Assembly: GCA_017642935.1 (NCBI GenBank)
Contig: JAEPOK010000001.1
Location: forward strand, 1,409,192 to 1,473,191
Source: Hyphomicrobiales bacterium
GTDB taxonomy: Bacteria; Pseudomonadota; Alphaproteobacteria; Rhizobiales; MH13
Length of the DNA stretch: 64,000 nucleotides
Direction of reading: 5' to 3'
The notes under the pieces: generated by a model
What the model saw: only the letters and a program-made list of their open reading frames with translations
Databases searched by the model: none
What the model was told of the DNA's origin: nothing
In this document: positions 36,105 through 45,882 of the stretch, one piece after another
Numbering within the stretch: position 1 is the stretch's first letter
Layout of the letters: each line of letters starts with the position of its first letter
Position numbers and translations under genes: made by a program

Positions 36105-36905
36105 TTGACGAACCAAAGTGAAACCAAGCGCAAGCCCTATTCGGCGCCAGCCCTGGAGAAGGGGTTGGATATTCTTGAACTGCTTTCGCAGCAAGAAACT
36201 GGCCTAACGCAATCTGAGATTGCCAATGCCTTGGGCCGGTCGGTCAGTGAGATCTTTCGGATGCTGGTCGTGCTCACTGAGCGCGGTTATGTGGCACCCG
36301 ATCCCGACACCGACCGCTATCTTTTGACCACGTTGTTGTTTGAGGTTGCGCATCGCACGCCGATGATCAAAAGGCTGACCTCTATCAGCGCGCCCCAGAT
36401 GCGGCAGCTGGCGCGCACCATCAACCAGAGTGTGCATCTGGGTGTCGTCAGCAATGATGCGCTGTTGGTGATCGGGCAAGTCGATGCACCAGGCAACAAC
36501 AACCTTTCCATCAGGCTGGGCGCACGCATCGACCTTTGGCGGGCCTCCTCCAGCCGGGTCATTCTGGCTTTTATGCCTGACAACCAAGTTGAGGATTTTC
36601 TGGCACGTGTCCCGCTACCAGAGGACAAGACGGCCGACATCATGCGTCAAGAACTGGCGAGCATTCGAGCCCGCGGTCACGAGATCACCGAGAGCTTCGT
36701 GCTTAGCGGGGTCACCAATATCGCTGCGCCGATCATGGACCATACCGGGCAAGCCGTGGCTGCCCTCACGATCCCGCACTTGCAGCGCCATCAAGACCCG
36801 ATAGGGTTTGACACGTGCTGCTCGGCACTGTTCGAAGCGACAGCTCATATCACCCGCAATCTGGGTGGCGGCATTGCGCACGGCGTTGCTGAGAATCCAA
36901 TCTAG
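36105..36905 (+). CDS. IclR-family transcriptional regulator
   Basis: 266 residues: winged helix-turn-helix (YSAPALEKGLDILELL, GLTQSEIANALGRSVSEIFRMLVVLTERG is the recognition part) and the C-terminal effector domain (SVHLGVVSNDALLVIGQVD, FVLSGVTNIAAPIMDHTGQAVAALTI). The proposed start is TTG 36105 with GAGAGA upstream. It overlaps the convergent Gfo/Idh/MocA gene by four bases at the 3' end. Likely controls the flanking reductase, MaoC and CoA-transferase genes. Confidence 0.9.
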   Translation: MTNQSETKRKPYSAPALEKGLDILELLSQQETGLTQSEIANALGRSVSEIFRMLVVLTERGYVAPDPDTDRYLLTTLLFEVAHRTPMIKRLTSISAPQMRQLARTINQSVHLGVVSNDALLVIGQVDAPGNNNLSIRLGARIDLWRASSSRVILAFMPDNQVEDFLARVPLPEDKTADIMRQELASIRARGHEITESFVLSGVTNIAAPIMDHTGQAVAALTIPHLQRHQDPIGFDTCCSALFEATAHITRNLGGGIAHGVAENPI

Positions 36906-37966
36906 TCCAAGACCAGTGGCTCGGCAGGTTTGGCCATGGACGTAAAACACGCCTCCACCAACGCCATTGTTTGGTAGGCGTCCTCCACGCTGGCATAGAG
37001 CATGTCATCTTCACCGGCATCGAAGCGTTGGACGTTACGCATTGTGCCCATGAACGCATCGATGAACCAGGCGCCCTCCAGCGGGATTTGCTCCCACTCG
37101 CCACCCTTCCGACAAAGCCAAAGCTCGTCCGGCTCACCATTTGGGTAGTCGTAGCACACACCAAGTTTGACCTTCATGGCGCCTTCGGTGCCTTCAAAGC
37201 GGAACCAGGCATCTTGGAATTTTCGGCCATGGGGATGGTTGTGGTTGATGCTCATCACCCCACGCAGGGCGTCGCCAAAGTCCAATATCACCGACGTGCG
37301 GGTTTGTTTGAAATCGGCGGCGCGAGGATCGCCCATGGACCGCGCAAAGACGCCTCTGGGATTGCCCGCTATGGCGCGAATTGTATCCAGGTAGTGGATC
37401 GAGTGCACCGCGATCTCGACCCGTTCCATCGGAATGAGAAACGGGAACAGGTGCCACGGCGTGAAGATGTTGAGGTGCACTTCAATCTCCAGCAACTCTC
37501 CGAGCATCCCCTGGCCCACCGCGTCGGCGACTGCCATCATCATCGGTGAGAAGCGAAGCTGAAAATTGACGGCTGCCTTGAGCCCCTTGTCGCGGCAGAT
37601 CTGGCGGATGGCACGCGCCTGTTTCTGGTCAGCGCCCATGGGTTTTTGGATCAGCACCGCCGCCCCATCGGGCAGGCTGGGCAAGATGTCGGTGATTACG
37701 TGCGGGGGCGTGGCAATGTCATAGACGGCATCAGTGCCATAGGTGCCGACGGCTTCTTCAAGCGTGTCGAAAACTGCAGGCAGGTCGAAGTCAGTCTGAA
37801 GCGATTGCGCCCGTGTGGCATCGGTGTCGACGACCCCAGCAATCGGCAATCCTGCCTGACGGTAGGCCGGAATGTGCGCGTCGCGAATGATGCCACCGGC
37901 GCCGACGAAAACGATTGGCTTTGGATTGGAAGGCGCAGGCCAGCTCTGTTTCAGCGTCGTTGTCAT
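36902..37966 (-). CDS. Gfo/Idh/MocA family oxidoreductase
   Basis: 354 residues. Rossmann motif [20 protein letters not shown] at the N-terminus, then [13 protein letters not shown] with the conserved Lys of the EKP-type motif (QKP here), and the C-terminal beta-sheet domain with [17 protein letters not shown]. Family members oxidise or reduce sugars, inositols and sugar acids with NAD(P). It overlaps the MaoC-like gene upstream by four bases, so both form an operon. Confidence 0.88.
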   Translation of the reverse strand: MTTTLKQSWPAPSNPKPIVFVGAGGIIRDAHIPAYRQAGLPIAGVVDTDATRAQSLQTDFDLPAVFDTLEEAVGTYGTDAVYDIATPPHVITDILPSLPDGAAVLIQKPMGADQKQARAIRQICRDKGLKAAVNFQLRFSPMMMAVADAVGQGMLGELLEIEVHLNIFTPWHLFPFLIPMERVEIAVHSIHYLDTIRAIAGNPRGVFARSMGDPRAADFKQTRTSVILDFGDALRGVMSINHNHPHGRKFQDAWFRFEGTEGAMKVKLGVCYDYPNGEPDELWLCRKGGEWEQIPLEGAWFIDAFMGTMRNVQRFDAGEDDMLYASVEDAYQTMALVEACFTSMAKPAEPLVLD

Positions 37967-38415
37967 TGTGCGTCCTCCCTGCGCTCTACCAACAAGACGT
38001 GCTCGCAATACATCACTGTCGATCCGTCCTGTTTCTTGGTTTCTGTGATCTCGACCACGCGTCCGAAGCCAGGCCGTTTGGGATCGTCCTCCTTCCGGCC
38101 GATGGTCACGACGGTATGGATCGTGTCACCGATATAGACGGGCTTTGGAAAGCGGAGCCGCTCATAGCCATAGGTGAAGGCTCGCGGGTTGATCTGCGTG
38201 GCGGTCAGTCCAACACCAATGGCAAATGTCATCGTTCCGTGCGCGATACGGGCGCCGAACGGCTGCGTCTTGCACCATTCTTCATCCATGTGGTGCGGGA
38301 AGAAATCGCCTGAGTGGCCAGCATGCACCACGATATCGGTCTCGGTGATTGTGCGCCCGGTGGTCCTGCGCTCGTCCCCCACGGCATAGTCCTCAAAGAA
38401 CTGTTCAACTTCCAT
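37963..38415 (-). CDS. MaoC-like hydratase
   Basis: 150 residues with a single hot-dog fold. The (R)-specific hydratase pattern is present: [21 protein letters not shown] (catalytic Asp and His region) and [15 protein letters not shown]. The C-terminal part is [23 protein letters not shown] 38415 is chosen; longer starts lack a MaoC-like N-terminus. It is divergent from a second, related MaoC-like gene. Confidence 0.86.
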   Translation of the reverse strand: MEVEQFFEDYAVGDERRTTGRTITETDIVVHAGHSGDFFPHHMDEEWCKTQPFGARIAHGTMTFAIGVGLTATQINPRAFTYGYERLRFPKPVYIGDTIHTVVTIGRKEDDPKRPGFGRVVEITETKKQDGSTVMYCEHVLLVERREDAQ

Positions 38416-38559
38416 TGTCTCGCGCCTCCATCGGGTCGCCTTACCCATTCTTTTTTCAGCAACCTGCGTAGGCTGCGTTGACATTCACATATAAAACAGT
38501 TTTTTGTATCTGAAAATAGCTTGCGGCGAGCATCAAGACATCGCGCAGCGGGAGGATAC
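38416..38559. promoter_or_regulatory. Divergent promoter region with AT-rich dyad
   Basis: 144 bases between two divergent MaoC-like genes. TTGACA at 38478-38483 is a possible -35 for the plus strand. An AT-rich imperfect dyad (ATAAAACAGTTTTTTGTAT, 38491-38509) stands out in GC-rich surroundings and could be the operator of the nearby IclR-type regulator. GGAGGA at 38551-38556 is the ribosome binding site of the plus-strand gene. Confidence 0.35.
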
Positions 38560-39150
38560 ATGGCCGACATCGGACAACATGCGCGTGGACTGCCGGGGCT
38601 TCCCGAGGAGCACGGCAAGATCCCTGTCTGGAATTCCGAGGATTGGTATTTTGAAGACTTTACGGTCGGCGATGTGATCCGCTCCATCCGCCGGACGATC
38701 TCCGAGGGCGAGTCGATGCTGTTCAACTCGCTGGTCATGGATCACCACCCCTACGTCTCCGACGAGCGCTTTGCGGCCGAGGAAGGCGTGTTTGGCAAGC
38801 GGCTGGTCGCCGGGGCGATGGTGTTTTCCTATGGGCTCGGTTTGGCCGCCACCAACTGCCTGAACTCTTTTTCCTACGGCTATGATCGGCTGCGCTTCAT
38901 TGCGCCGGTGTTCATCGGCGACACGATCTACACGATCCGTGAGAACCTGGAAAAGAAGATCCACAACCATGAGATGGGCAAGATCCGGGTCAGCTATTCC
39001 GTTTTCAAAGGCGAAGGCGAGCAGGTGCTCTACTGTGAGCACTTGATGACGGCGCTTTATCGGGATCCGGCGCCCTTCATGGCCGAGGCTGACCAAGTCC
39101 TCGCTGAAAAGAAGGCCAAGAAAGCCATGCAGGCGGACACTGATGCCTGA
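38560..39150 (+). CDS. MaoC-like hydratase (longer paralogue)
   Basis: 196 residues. Core segments parallel the protein encoded at 37963-38415 ([49 protein letters not shown]), but the catalytic Asp/His region is changed: [20 protein letters not shown] in place of [16 protein letters not shown]. It therefore may have a different activity, or the two may form a heterodimer. ATG 38560 follows GGAGGATAC. Its stop overlaps the start of the next gene by eight bases. Confidence 0.84.
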   Translation: MADIGQHARGLPGLPEEHGKIPVWNSEDWYFEDFTVGDVIRSIRRTISEGESMLFNSLVMDHHPYVSDERFAAEEGVFGKRLVAGAMVFSYGLGLAATNCLNSFSYGYDRLRFIAPVFIGDTIYTIRENLEKKIHNHEMGKIRVSYSVFKGEGEQVLYCEHLMTALYRDPAPFMAEADQVLAEKKAKKAMQADTDA

Positions 39151-40279
39151 GGCCATTCACCTGAAAGGCATGACCTGGGATCACAGCCGCGGCTACGACC
39201 CCATGGTGGCAACGTCGGAACAGTTTGCTCGCGACCACCTTGGCGTAACAATCAGCTGGGAAAAGCGTTCGCTTCAGGCGTTCGCCGACCGGCCGATCGA
39301 CGAAATGGCCGGTTCCTACGACCTGATGGTCATCGACCATCCCCATGTTGGCGAAGTGGCCCGCAATGGTCTGCTACTGGCGCTCGATGGGATCGGGCGC
39401 AACAGTGAGCTGGTAGAACTCGCCGGGCAATCGGTGGGTGTTTCCCATCGCTCTTATGAGTTCGACGGACGCCAATGGGCGTTGGCCATCGATGCCGCTA
39501 CCCCGGTTGCCGCTTTTCGCGCGGAAAAGTTGGAGAGCGCTCCAACCCGTTGGGAGGACGTGGTCGCGCTGGCCCGCACGGGCGAGGTTGGCTTTGCGCT
39601 GCTGGAAATCAACGCGCTGATGACCTTCATGGGTCTGGCACAGAACCAGGGCTTTGCGCTGGCTGAAGATGATACGTTCATCGCCAGCCCGCACGGCACC
39701 CAGGTGCTGGAGCAAATGGCGGAGATCACCGCCCTTGTTGATCCGCGATGCCTGACGCTGGACCCGATCGGTATCTATGAGTGGATGGGGCGCAGTGAGG
39801 ATGGGCCCGCCTATTCGCCCTTTGGGTACGGCTACACAAATTACAGCCGAGACGGGTACTGCCCTTTTCCGCTGACCTTCGCGGATGCGCCGGGCGTTGG
39901 TGACAACGGCCCGCGCGGAACCGTGATAGGCGGCACCGGCATCGCGGTTTCAGCATCCTCCCGACACCGCGATGTCGCTGCCGATTATGCGTTCTGGATC
40001 GCCAGCGCCGACTGCCAAAAAGGGTTGTTTTTTGCTGCTGGCGGACAACCTGGAAATGCCGTTGCATGGGAAGATGACGCCTGCAACGCGGCAACTCGAA
40101 ACTTCTTCACCAACACGCGGCAGACCCTGGAATCCGCTTACCTGCGGCCACGCTATGACGGATACATGGGTTTTCAGGAGAATGCCGGGCACATCGTCCA
40201 CGCTTTTCTGCGCAAACAGGCCTCCGTGCAGGCAACCCTTGATGACCTACAACGCGCCTATCAGGAGAGCCGGTCATGA
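39143..40279 (+). CDS. Solute-binding-protein-like protein without signal peptide
   Basis: 378 residues with the pattern of family-1 extracellular solute-binding proteins: [59 protein letters not shown], and a late segment [27 protein letters not shown]. The N-terminus ([12 protein letters not shown]) has no hydrophobic stretch, and no upstream start gives one, so it should stay in the cytoplasm. It is embedded with eight- and four-base overlaps between a MaoC-like gene and a CoA-transferase gene, with no transporter genes in this group. It may bind a pathway acid or CoA intermediate. Confidence 0.78.
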   Translation: MPEAIHLKGMTWDHSRGYDPMVATSEQFARDHLGVTISWEKRSLQAFADRPIDEMAGSYDLMVIDHPHVGEVARNGLLLALDGIGRNSELVELAGQSVGVSHRSYEFDGRQWALAIDAATPVAAFRAEKLESAPTRWEDVVALARTGEVGFALLEINALMTFMGLAQNQGFALAEDDTFIASPHGTQVLEQMAEITALVDPRCLTLDPIGIYEWMGRSEDGPAYSPFGYGYTNYSRDGYCPFPLTFADAPGVGDNGPRGTVIGGTGIAVSASSRHRDVAADYAFWIASADCQKGLFFAAGGQPGNAVAWEDDACNAATRNFFTNTRQTLESAYLRPRYDGYMGFQENAGHIVHAFLRKQASVQATLDDLQRAYQESRS

Positions 40280-41487
40280 AAGATCTCCCGAACGTTGAGC
40301 GTCCACTCCACGGGCTGACGGTTCTGGACTTCAGCCAGTTTTTGTCCGGCCCTTTCTGCACCCTGAAGTTGGCCGATCTGGGAGCGCGCGTCATCAAGGT
40401 GGAGCGCCCCGGAACAGGTGATCTGTGCCGGCACCTTTACATCTCCGACGTGGACATAGCCGGCGACAACTCACTGTTCCACGCGATCAACCGCAACAAG
40501 GAATCCATCACCGCTGACCTCAAAGACGAGGACGACCGCGCCAAGCTGTTCGACCTGATCGCAGGCGCCGATGTGATGGTGCAGAACTTCCGGCCCGGCG
40601 TGATTGAACGCCAGGGCTTTGGCTATGACGACGTCAAAGCCATCAATCCGCGCATCATTTACGGTTCCATCTCCGGCTATGGCGAAGAGGGGCCGTGGAA
40701 GCAGTTGCCGGGCCAAGACCTTCTGGCCCAAGCACGATCAGGCCTGTTGTGGCTGACCGGGAGTGCTGGCGACCCACCCATGCCCATGGGTCTGGCCGTG
40801 GCCGACATGCTGGCCGGGCACGCTTTATGCGAGGGCATTCTTGCTGCCCTTGTTGGCCGGGGAATCCATGGCCGCGGCGCGCGGGTGGATACATCCTTGC
40901 TCGAAGCCATGATCGACATGCAGTTCGAAGTGCTCACGACCTATCTGAACGATGGCAACCGATCACCGAACCGCAGCGCCATCAACGGTGCCCATGCCTA
41001 TTTGGGCGCACCCTATGGCGTTTACGAGACCAGCGACGGGTTCCTCGCAATTGCCATGACGCCATCTCTGCGAAGACTGGCCGAATTGATGCAGATCGAA
41101 GGGCTCGCCGACTATTACGATGATCCCAAGGCGATGATGGCGCAGCGCGACGCAATCAAGGCCATTATCGCTGAAGCGGTGAAGCAGCGGTCGACCGGCG
41201 ACTGGCTGGCCATTCTTCAGCCCGCTGACATTTGGTGCTCTGAAGTGCTGGACTGGCCGAGCATGCTCGAAGGCGAAGCCTTCAAGAGCCTTGACTTTCA
41301 TCAGCTCATTCGCCGCAGCGATGACGTCACACTCAACGCCCTGCGTCCCCCCATTCGCATTGATGGCCAGACCTTAAAATCACACCGCGCCGCGCCGATG
41401 CTTGGCGAGCACAGCGATGCGGTCTTTTCCAATCTGCTCCCCGACATCAGGCCGGCGGGGAGCCTCGCACAACAGGGTGGGCAATGA
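40276..41487 (+). CDS. CaiB/BaiF-type CoA-transferase (family III)
   Basis: 403 residues. Transfers CoA between carboxylic acids through an anhydride on a conserved Asp, here in LPGQDLLAQARSGLLW. Other features: LDFSQFLSGPFCTLKLADLGARVIKVERPG and AVADMLAGHALCEGILAAL. The natural acid is unknown. With a MaoC-type hydratase upstream, activation of an unsaturated or beta-hydroxy acid as CoA ester is likely. Confidence 0.9.
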   Translation: MKDLPNVERPLHGLTVLDFSQFLSGPFCTLKLADLGARVIKVERPGTGDLCRHLYISDVDIAGDNSLFHAINRNKESITADLKDEDDRAKLFDLIAGADVMVQNFRPGVIERQGFGYDDVKAINPRIIYGSISGYGEEGPWKQLPGQDLLAQARSGLLWLTGSAGDPPMPMGLAVADMLAGHALCEGILAALVGRGIHGRGARVDTSLLEAMIDMQFEVLTTYLNDGNRSPNRSAINGAHAYLGAPYGVYETSDGFLAIAMTPSLRRLAELMQIEGLADYYDDPKAMMAQRDAIKAIIAEAVKQRSTGDWLAILQPADIWCSEVLDWPSMLEGEAFKSLDFHQLIRRSDDVTLNALRPPIRIDGQTLKSHRAAPMLGEHSDAVFSNLLPDIRPAGSLAQQGGQ

Positions 41488-41547
41488 ATGCGACACGCCG
41501 CTACCCACAAACCAAAACAACCGGCCGAACCTTTAGGGAGGAAGACA

Positions 41548-42885
41548 ATGCCAAGATCAGTGAAAGGGAAAACCGTCCTGCTTGGGGCAGCAACACTTGT
41601 CACAGCCTTGATGGCCAGCACCGCGCTGCAAGCCAGCGATTACGGCTCGTTTGACGGCTACACGCTGCGGGTGAAGCTCATTGGTGGCGCACAGTATGAG
41701 CCGCTCTATGCTGAGATTGCGCAGTGGGAAGAGATGACCGGCGCGACGGTGGAGATCCTCTCGCGCAAAAACCACTTCGAGCTCGACCGTGAGATCAAGC
41801 AGGACATTGCCGCTGGCACACTGGATTGGTGCGTCGGCTCCAACCACACCAGCTTTGCCCCGCAATATGGCAATATCTATGTCGATCTGCGCGACCATAT
41901 CTCTGAAGATGTACTGGCGGGGTTTGTGCCGCTGGTGCTGGAGCACTCGACAGTCGGTGGCCGACTGGTGCAGTTGCCGCGGCACTCCGACGTCTCCAAC
42001 CTGTTTTACCAACGCTCACTGTTTGAGAATGCTGACAATCAATCAGCATTTATGGATGAGTACGGGTATGAGCTCGCCCCGCCCGAAACCTGGCAGCAAG
42101 TCTCTGACCAGGCGATGTTCTTCGCCAATCCGCCAGACTTTTTCGGCACCCAGTTTGTCGGCAAGGATGAGGCCGTCACGGGCCGCTTCTATGAGATGTT
42201 GGTCGCCGAAGGCGGTCAATTGTTCAGCGATGATTGGGAGCCGACCTTCAACTCCGAAGCCGGCGTGCGCGCGCTTGAATGGTTCGTGAACCTCTACGAA
42301 GCCGGTGCCGTACCGGTCGGTGTTCCCAACTATCTGTGGGACGATACGGGGCTTGGTTTTGCCTCTGGTACGGTTGCCCTCAATCTGGATTGGGGTGGCT
42401 GGTCGGCCTTCTTCAACGATCCAGAAAACAGCCAAGTGGCTGGCGACGTTGGTCTGGTGCGGGCGCCCATGGGTTCATCCGGTCTGCGTACAGGCTGGTC
42501 TGGGTCTCACTCGTTTTCGATTACGGAGACCTGCGACAACCATGAAGCCGCCGCCTCGTTCGTACGCTTCCTGACCGATCATGATCGCCAGATGGTGGAA
42601 GCACGCAATGGCATTTTGCCAACCCGAACTGCAGTTTGGGATGACGTGTTGGCCGAGTTCGAAGCGGACGGGAACGACTTCATGGTCGAGGTGTTCTCGA
42701 CCTTCCGTCAATCCATGTCCGAAGACGCCTTCACGCCGCCACTGATCCCGGAGTGGATTGAGGTTTCCAACGTGCTTTGGCCAGAGCTGCAAGCAGCGAT
42801 GGTGGGCGACAAGACTCCTCAAGAGGCCTTGGATGATGCGGCTGAAGAGGCGCTGATCGTCATGGAAGATGCCGGCTACCGGTAA
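41548..42885 (+). CDS. Carbohydrate ABC transporter, substrate-binding protein (CUT1 type)
   Basis: Periplasmic receptor for a sugar importer, 445 residues. Signal peptide MPRSVKGKTVLLGAATLVTALMASTALQA (cleavage after LQA). Family-1 SBP features: AQWEEMTGATVEILSRKN, LVQLPRHSDVSNLFYQRSLFEN, VALNLDWGGWSAFF and HEAAASFVRFLTDHD. ATG 41548 follows AGGGAGGAAGAC. Strong stem-loop between this gene and the permease genes. The sugar is unknown, but the catabolic genes downstream point to a 6-deoxy or similar aldose. Confidence 0.9.
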   Translation: MPRSVKGKTVLLGAATLVTALMASTALQASDYGSFDGYTLRVKLIGGAQYEPLYAEIAQWEEMTGATVEILSRKNHFELDREIKQDIAAGTLDWCVGSNHTSFAPQYGNIYVDLRDHISEDVLAGFVPLVLEHSTVGGRLVQLPRHSDVSNLFYQRSLFENADNQSAFMDEYGYELAPPETWQQVSDQAMFFANPPDFFGTQFVGKDEAVTGRFYEMLVAEGGQLFSDDWEPTFNSEAGVRALEWFVNLYEAGAVPVGVPNYLWDDTGLGFASGTVALNLDWGGWSAFFNDPENSQVAGDVGLVRAPMGSSGLRTGWSGSHSFSITETCDNHEAAASFVRFLTDHDRQMVEARNGILPTRTAVWDDVLAEFEADGNDFMVEVFSTFRQSMSEDAFTPPLIPEWIEVSNVLWPELQAAMVGDKTPQEALDDAAEEALIVMEDAGYR

Positions 42886-42913
42886 GCCTTCAAGGCCTGC
42901 TTGCAGACCTGCT

Positions 42914-42942
42914 GGCTGGCGCGCTTCTCCGGCGCGCCAGCC
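42914..42942 (+). promoter_or_regulatory. Intercistronic stem-loop between SBP and permease genes
   Basis: An 11-bp perfect GC stem (GGCTGGCGCGC, 42914-42924, with GCGCGCCAGCC, 42932-42942) and a seven-base loop. No T run. Such hairpins between SBP and permease genes commonly block 3' exonucleases and raise SBP over permease levels. Confidence 0.75.
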
Positions 42943-42964
42943 TCCTTCCCCATCACCTTGAGTC

Positions 42965-43882
42965 TTGCCCTTGCTCCGCTTTTTGCGCCTCCACCAAACA
43001 CGGCTGACGCCGGTACTGCTGCTCTCGCCAGCCATCTTCGTGATGCTGTTCGTGGTGGCGATGCCGCTAGTGTTTTCTTTGTGGACGTCGCTCACGCCCT
43101 ATCGTTTGACACGGCCTGAAACCATCGAGGTCTTCATTGGCTTGCGAAACTACATCCGGCTGTTTGGCGATGAAGACTTCTGGGCAGCCTTTGGCCGCAC
43201 GATCCTGTTTCTGGCAATCGCCATCAATTTGGAATTCCTTCTGGGACTGGGCATCGCGCTACTCATCAACAAGATCACATGGGGCCAGCGCACCCTGCGC
43301 ACCATCATGATGTTCCCGATGATGTTCTCGCCCATCTTGGTGGGCTTTCAGTTCAAGTTCATCTTCAACGACAATATCGGCATTCTGAACAATGCCCTGC
43401 AGTCGCTTGGCCTCGCCGAGCAGGCCATCCCTTGGCTGGTTGATGGCCGCTTGGCCATGTTCTCGATCATCTTTGCTGAAGTGTGGATGAGCACGTCTGT
43501 GTTTGCGATCCTGCTTCTGGCTGGCTTGTTCGCCATGCCGCGCGACCCCTTGGAGGCTGCCAAGGTGGATGGCTGCAACCCTTGGCAGGTGTTCCGCCAC
43601 ATCACCCTGCCCTTCATCATGCCGTTCGCCTTTATCGCCATGACCATCCGTTCGCTGGATGTGGCCCGCGCCTACGACATTGTGGCCGTGATGACCGATG
43701 GTGGACCGGCCGGCCGGACCGAACTGCTTTGGACCATGATCGCCCGCACTGGCTATGAGAACGCGCGCATGGGACAGGCCAATGCGATGGCCTACATCTC
43801 GACCATCCTATCGGTGCTGTTCACCTACTACTTCTTCACCAAGCTGGTGGCGGCCCGCCGCTATATGGGCGGTGCAGAATGA
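42965..43882 (+). CDS. Carbohydrate ABC transporter permease (MalF/UgpA type)
   Basis: 305 residues, six helices. Family features: PVLLLSPAIFVMLFVVAMPLV at the N-terminus, GLRNYIRLFGDEDFWAAFGRT, and the EAA loop EAAKVDGCNPWQVFRHITLP that contacts the ATPase. The start is taken as TTG 42965, with no strong ribosome binding site, and nearby TTG 42971 is possible. Four-base overlap with the second permease. Confidence 0.9.
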   Translation: MPLLRFLRLHQTRLTPVLLLSPAIFVMLFVVAMPLVFSLWTSLTPYRLTRPETIEVFIGLRNYIRLFGDEDFWAAFGRTILFLAIAINLEFLLGLGIALLINKITWGQRTLRTIMMFPMMFSPILVGFQFKFIFNDNIGILNNALQSLGLAEQAIPWLVDGRLAMFSIIFAEVWMSTSVFAILLLAGLFAMPRDPLEAAKVDGCNPWQVFRHITLPFIMPFAFIAMTIRSLDVARAYDIVAVMTDGGPAGRTELLWTMIARTGYENARMGQANAMAYISTILSVLFTYYFFTKLVAARRYMGGAE

Positions 43883-44736
43883 ACCGAGCGCTGAAAAAGC
43901 AGCTAAAGGCCGCAGGACTGTGGTTCGTCACCTTCATCCTGATGGTGATCATGTGCGTGCCTGGCCTTTGGGTTGTGCTGTCGGCGTTCCGCCCCAACCG
44001 CGAGATCCTGGCCAAACCGCCAATCTGGGTGCCGCAGAACCCGACGCTGAACAATTTCGCCAAGATATTCGGCTTCGGCGAGGATCAGGTGGCGATCCCA
44101 GTTCTGAGCTACTTCTGGAACTCGCTGGTCATCGCATCGACTTCCACCGTGATCGCGCTGATCATCGGCATGGCGGGCGGTTACGCCTTTGCTCGTTTCC
44201 GTTTTCGCTTCAAAAACTCGGTGTTCCTGGGGCTGATGCTGTTCCGCGCAGTGCCTGGCATCGCTCTCTCCCTGCCGGTCTTCATGCTGTGGTCGAGGCT
44301 GGGCCTGATCGATACCCAGATGGGTATCATCATTGTCTACGTGTCGCTCAACGTGCCTTTCACGATTTGGCTGATCGACGGGTTCTTCCGCCAGATCCCC
44401 ATGTCGCTGTCTGAGGCGGCGCAGGTCGATGGATGCACCCGCTGGCAAGCATTCTGGAAGATCGAGTTTCCGTTGGCGCGATCGGGCATTGCCGCTGCGG
44501 GCGTGTTCGCCTTTCTGACCAGCTGGAATGAGTTCGCGCTGGCAAGCCAACTCACCCGTTCAACCGATTCCAAGACACTGCCGGTGGGTCTGATGGACTT
44601 CACCGCGCAATTCACCATCGACTGGGCAGGCATGTGCGCCATGGCCGTCATCATCATCGTACCAGCGCTGCTCCTCACCTTCCTGGTGCAAAAACACCTG
44701 ATCGCCGGACTGACGTTCGGCGGCGTGAAAGGATAA
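43879..44736 (+). CDS. Carbohydrate ABC transporter permease (MalG/UgpE type)
   Basis: 285 residues, six helices. Features: VPGLWVVLSAFRPNREI near the N-terminus, the EAA loop SEAAQVDGCTRWQAFWKIEF and the family-typical C-terminus FLVQKHLIAGLTFGGVKG. Partner of the permease encoded just upstream. Confidence 0.9.
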   Translation: MNRALKKQLKAAGLWFVTFILMVIMCVPGLWVVLSAFRPNREILAKPPIWVPQNPTLNNFAKIFGFGEDQVAIPVLSYFWNSLVIASTSTVIALIIGMAGGYAFARFRFRFKNSVFLGLMLFRAVPGIALSLPVFMLWSRLGLIDTQMGIIIVYVSLNVPFTIWLIDGFFRQIPMSLSEAAQVDGCTRWQAFWKIEFPLARSGIAAAGVFAFLTSWNEFALASQLTRSTDSKTLPVGLMDFTAQFTIDWAGMCAMAVIIIVPALLLTFLVQKHLIAGLTFGGVKG

Positions 44737-44740
44737 AGCC

Positions 44741-45835
44741 GTGTCGGCTATCTCGATCAAAAACGTGGTCAAAGCCTACGGCAAAACGCAGGTGGTGCAC
44801 GGCATCAATCTGGAGATCGATCACAACGAGTTTGTGGTGCTGGTAGGGCCATCAGGCTGCGGCAAGTCCACCACGCTGCGCATGATTGCCGGCCTTGAGG
44901 ACATCACTGACGGCGACATTTTCATCGGTGATCAGCTGGTCAACGACCTGCCGCCGCGCAAGCGCAACATCTCCATGGTGTTCCAAAATTACGCGCTCTA
45001 CCCGCACATGAATGTGCGCGACAATCTCGGATTTGGGCTGAAGATCGCCGGACAGGAGCCCAAACTGGTTGAACAGCGCGTGCAGGAAGCCGCTGAAATT
45101 CTCAGCATCTCAGAACTTCTCGATCGTATCCCGGCGGAACTTTCTGGCGGTCAACGCCAACGGGTGGCCATGGGCCGGGCCATCGTGCGCAACCCACAGG
45201 CGTTCCTGTTCGATGAGCCGCTCTCCAATCTTGATGCCAAGCTGCGCGTGCAGATGCGCACCGAAATCAAGAAGCTGCATCACAAGGTGAAAACCACCGT
45301 GGTCTACGTCACCCATGATCAGGTGGAAGCCATGACGCTCGCCGACCGGATCGTCATCATGAAGGACGGTCACATAGAGCAGGTCGGCACGCCAATGGAT
45401 GTGTTCAACCATCCGGTGAACACGTTCGTGGCAAGTTTTATCGGCTCACCGCCCATGAACCTGATCCCCGCCACGGTGAAAAATGGGGCCATTCTGCTGG
45501 AAGACGGGACGAGCCTTCCGGTGCCGACACGGCTGGTCGAATTTGTCTCAGATGGCCAACTCGTCACGCTGGGCATCCGGCCAGATGACATGACGCCCGT
45601 CGGCCACGGCATCCATGAAAGCTCGGAGATGGCTGACCTCTCTCTAACCGTGGAACTGGCCGAACTGTTGGGCACCGAAACGCTGATCTACACGCGGCTG
45701 GCCGGTCAGGAGGTGCAGGGAAAAATGTTCGATCCACGCGACATCAAAGAGGGTGAGACGCTGCCGTTCCGCGTCGCGCTGGACAAACTGCATCTGTTCG
45801 ATGCGCAAACCGGGCGCTCGGTGCGGCCACACTAA
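44741..45835 (+). CDS. Carbohydrate ABC transporter ATPase (MalK/UgpC type)
   Basis: 364 residues, GTG start. Walker A GPSGCGKST, Q loop VFQNYALYPHMNV, signature LSGGQRQRVAMGRAI, Walker B AFLFDEPLSNLDAKLR and H loop VYVTHDQVEAMTLADR. The C-terminal TOBE domain (about 240-364) marks the CUT1 type. It completes the importer whose genes begin at 41548. Confidence 0.92.
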   Translation: MSAISIKNVVKAYGKTQVVHGINLEIDHNEFVVLVGPSGCGKSTTLRMIAGLEDITDGDIFIGDQLVNDLPPRKRNISMVFQNYALYPHMNVRDNLGFGLKIAGQEPKLVEQRVQEAAEILSISELLDRIPAELSGGQRQRVAMGRAIVRNPQAFLFDEPLSNLDAKLRVQMRTEIKKLHHKVKTTVVYVTHDQVEAMTLADRIVIMKDGHIEQVGTPMDVFNHPVNTFVASFIGSPPMNLIPATVKNGAILLEDGTSLPVPTRLVEFVSDGQLVTLGIRPDDMTPVGHGIHESSEMADLSLTVELAELLGTETLIYTRLAGQEVQGKMFDPRDIKEGETLPFRVALDKLHLFDAQTGRSVRPH

Positions 45836-45882
45836 GCGCGGCAACCAAAGCCGCTGTAACGGGGACCAAGGGAGGCAATGCA

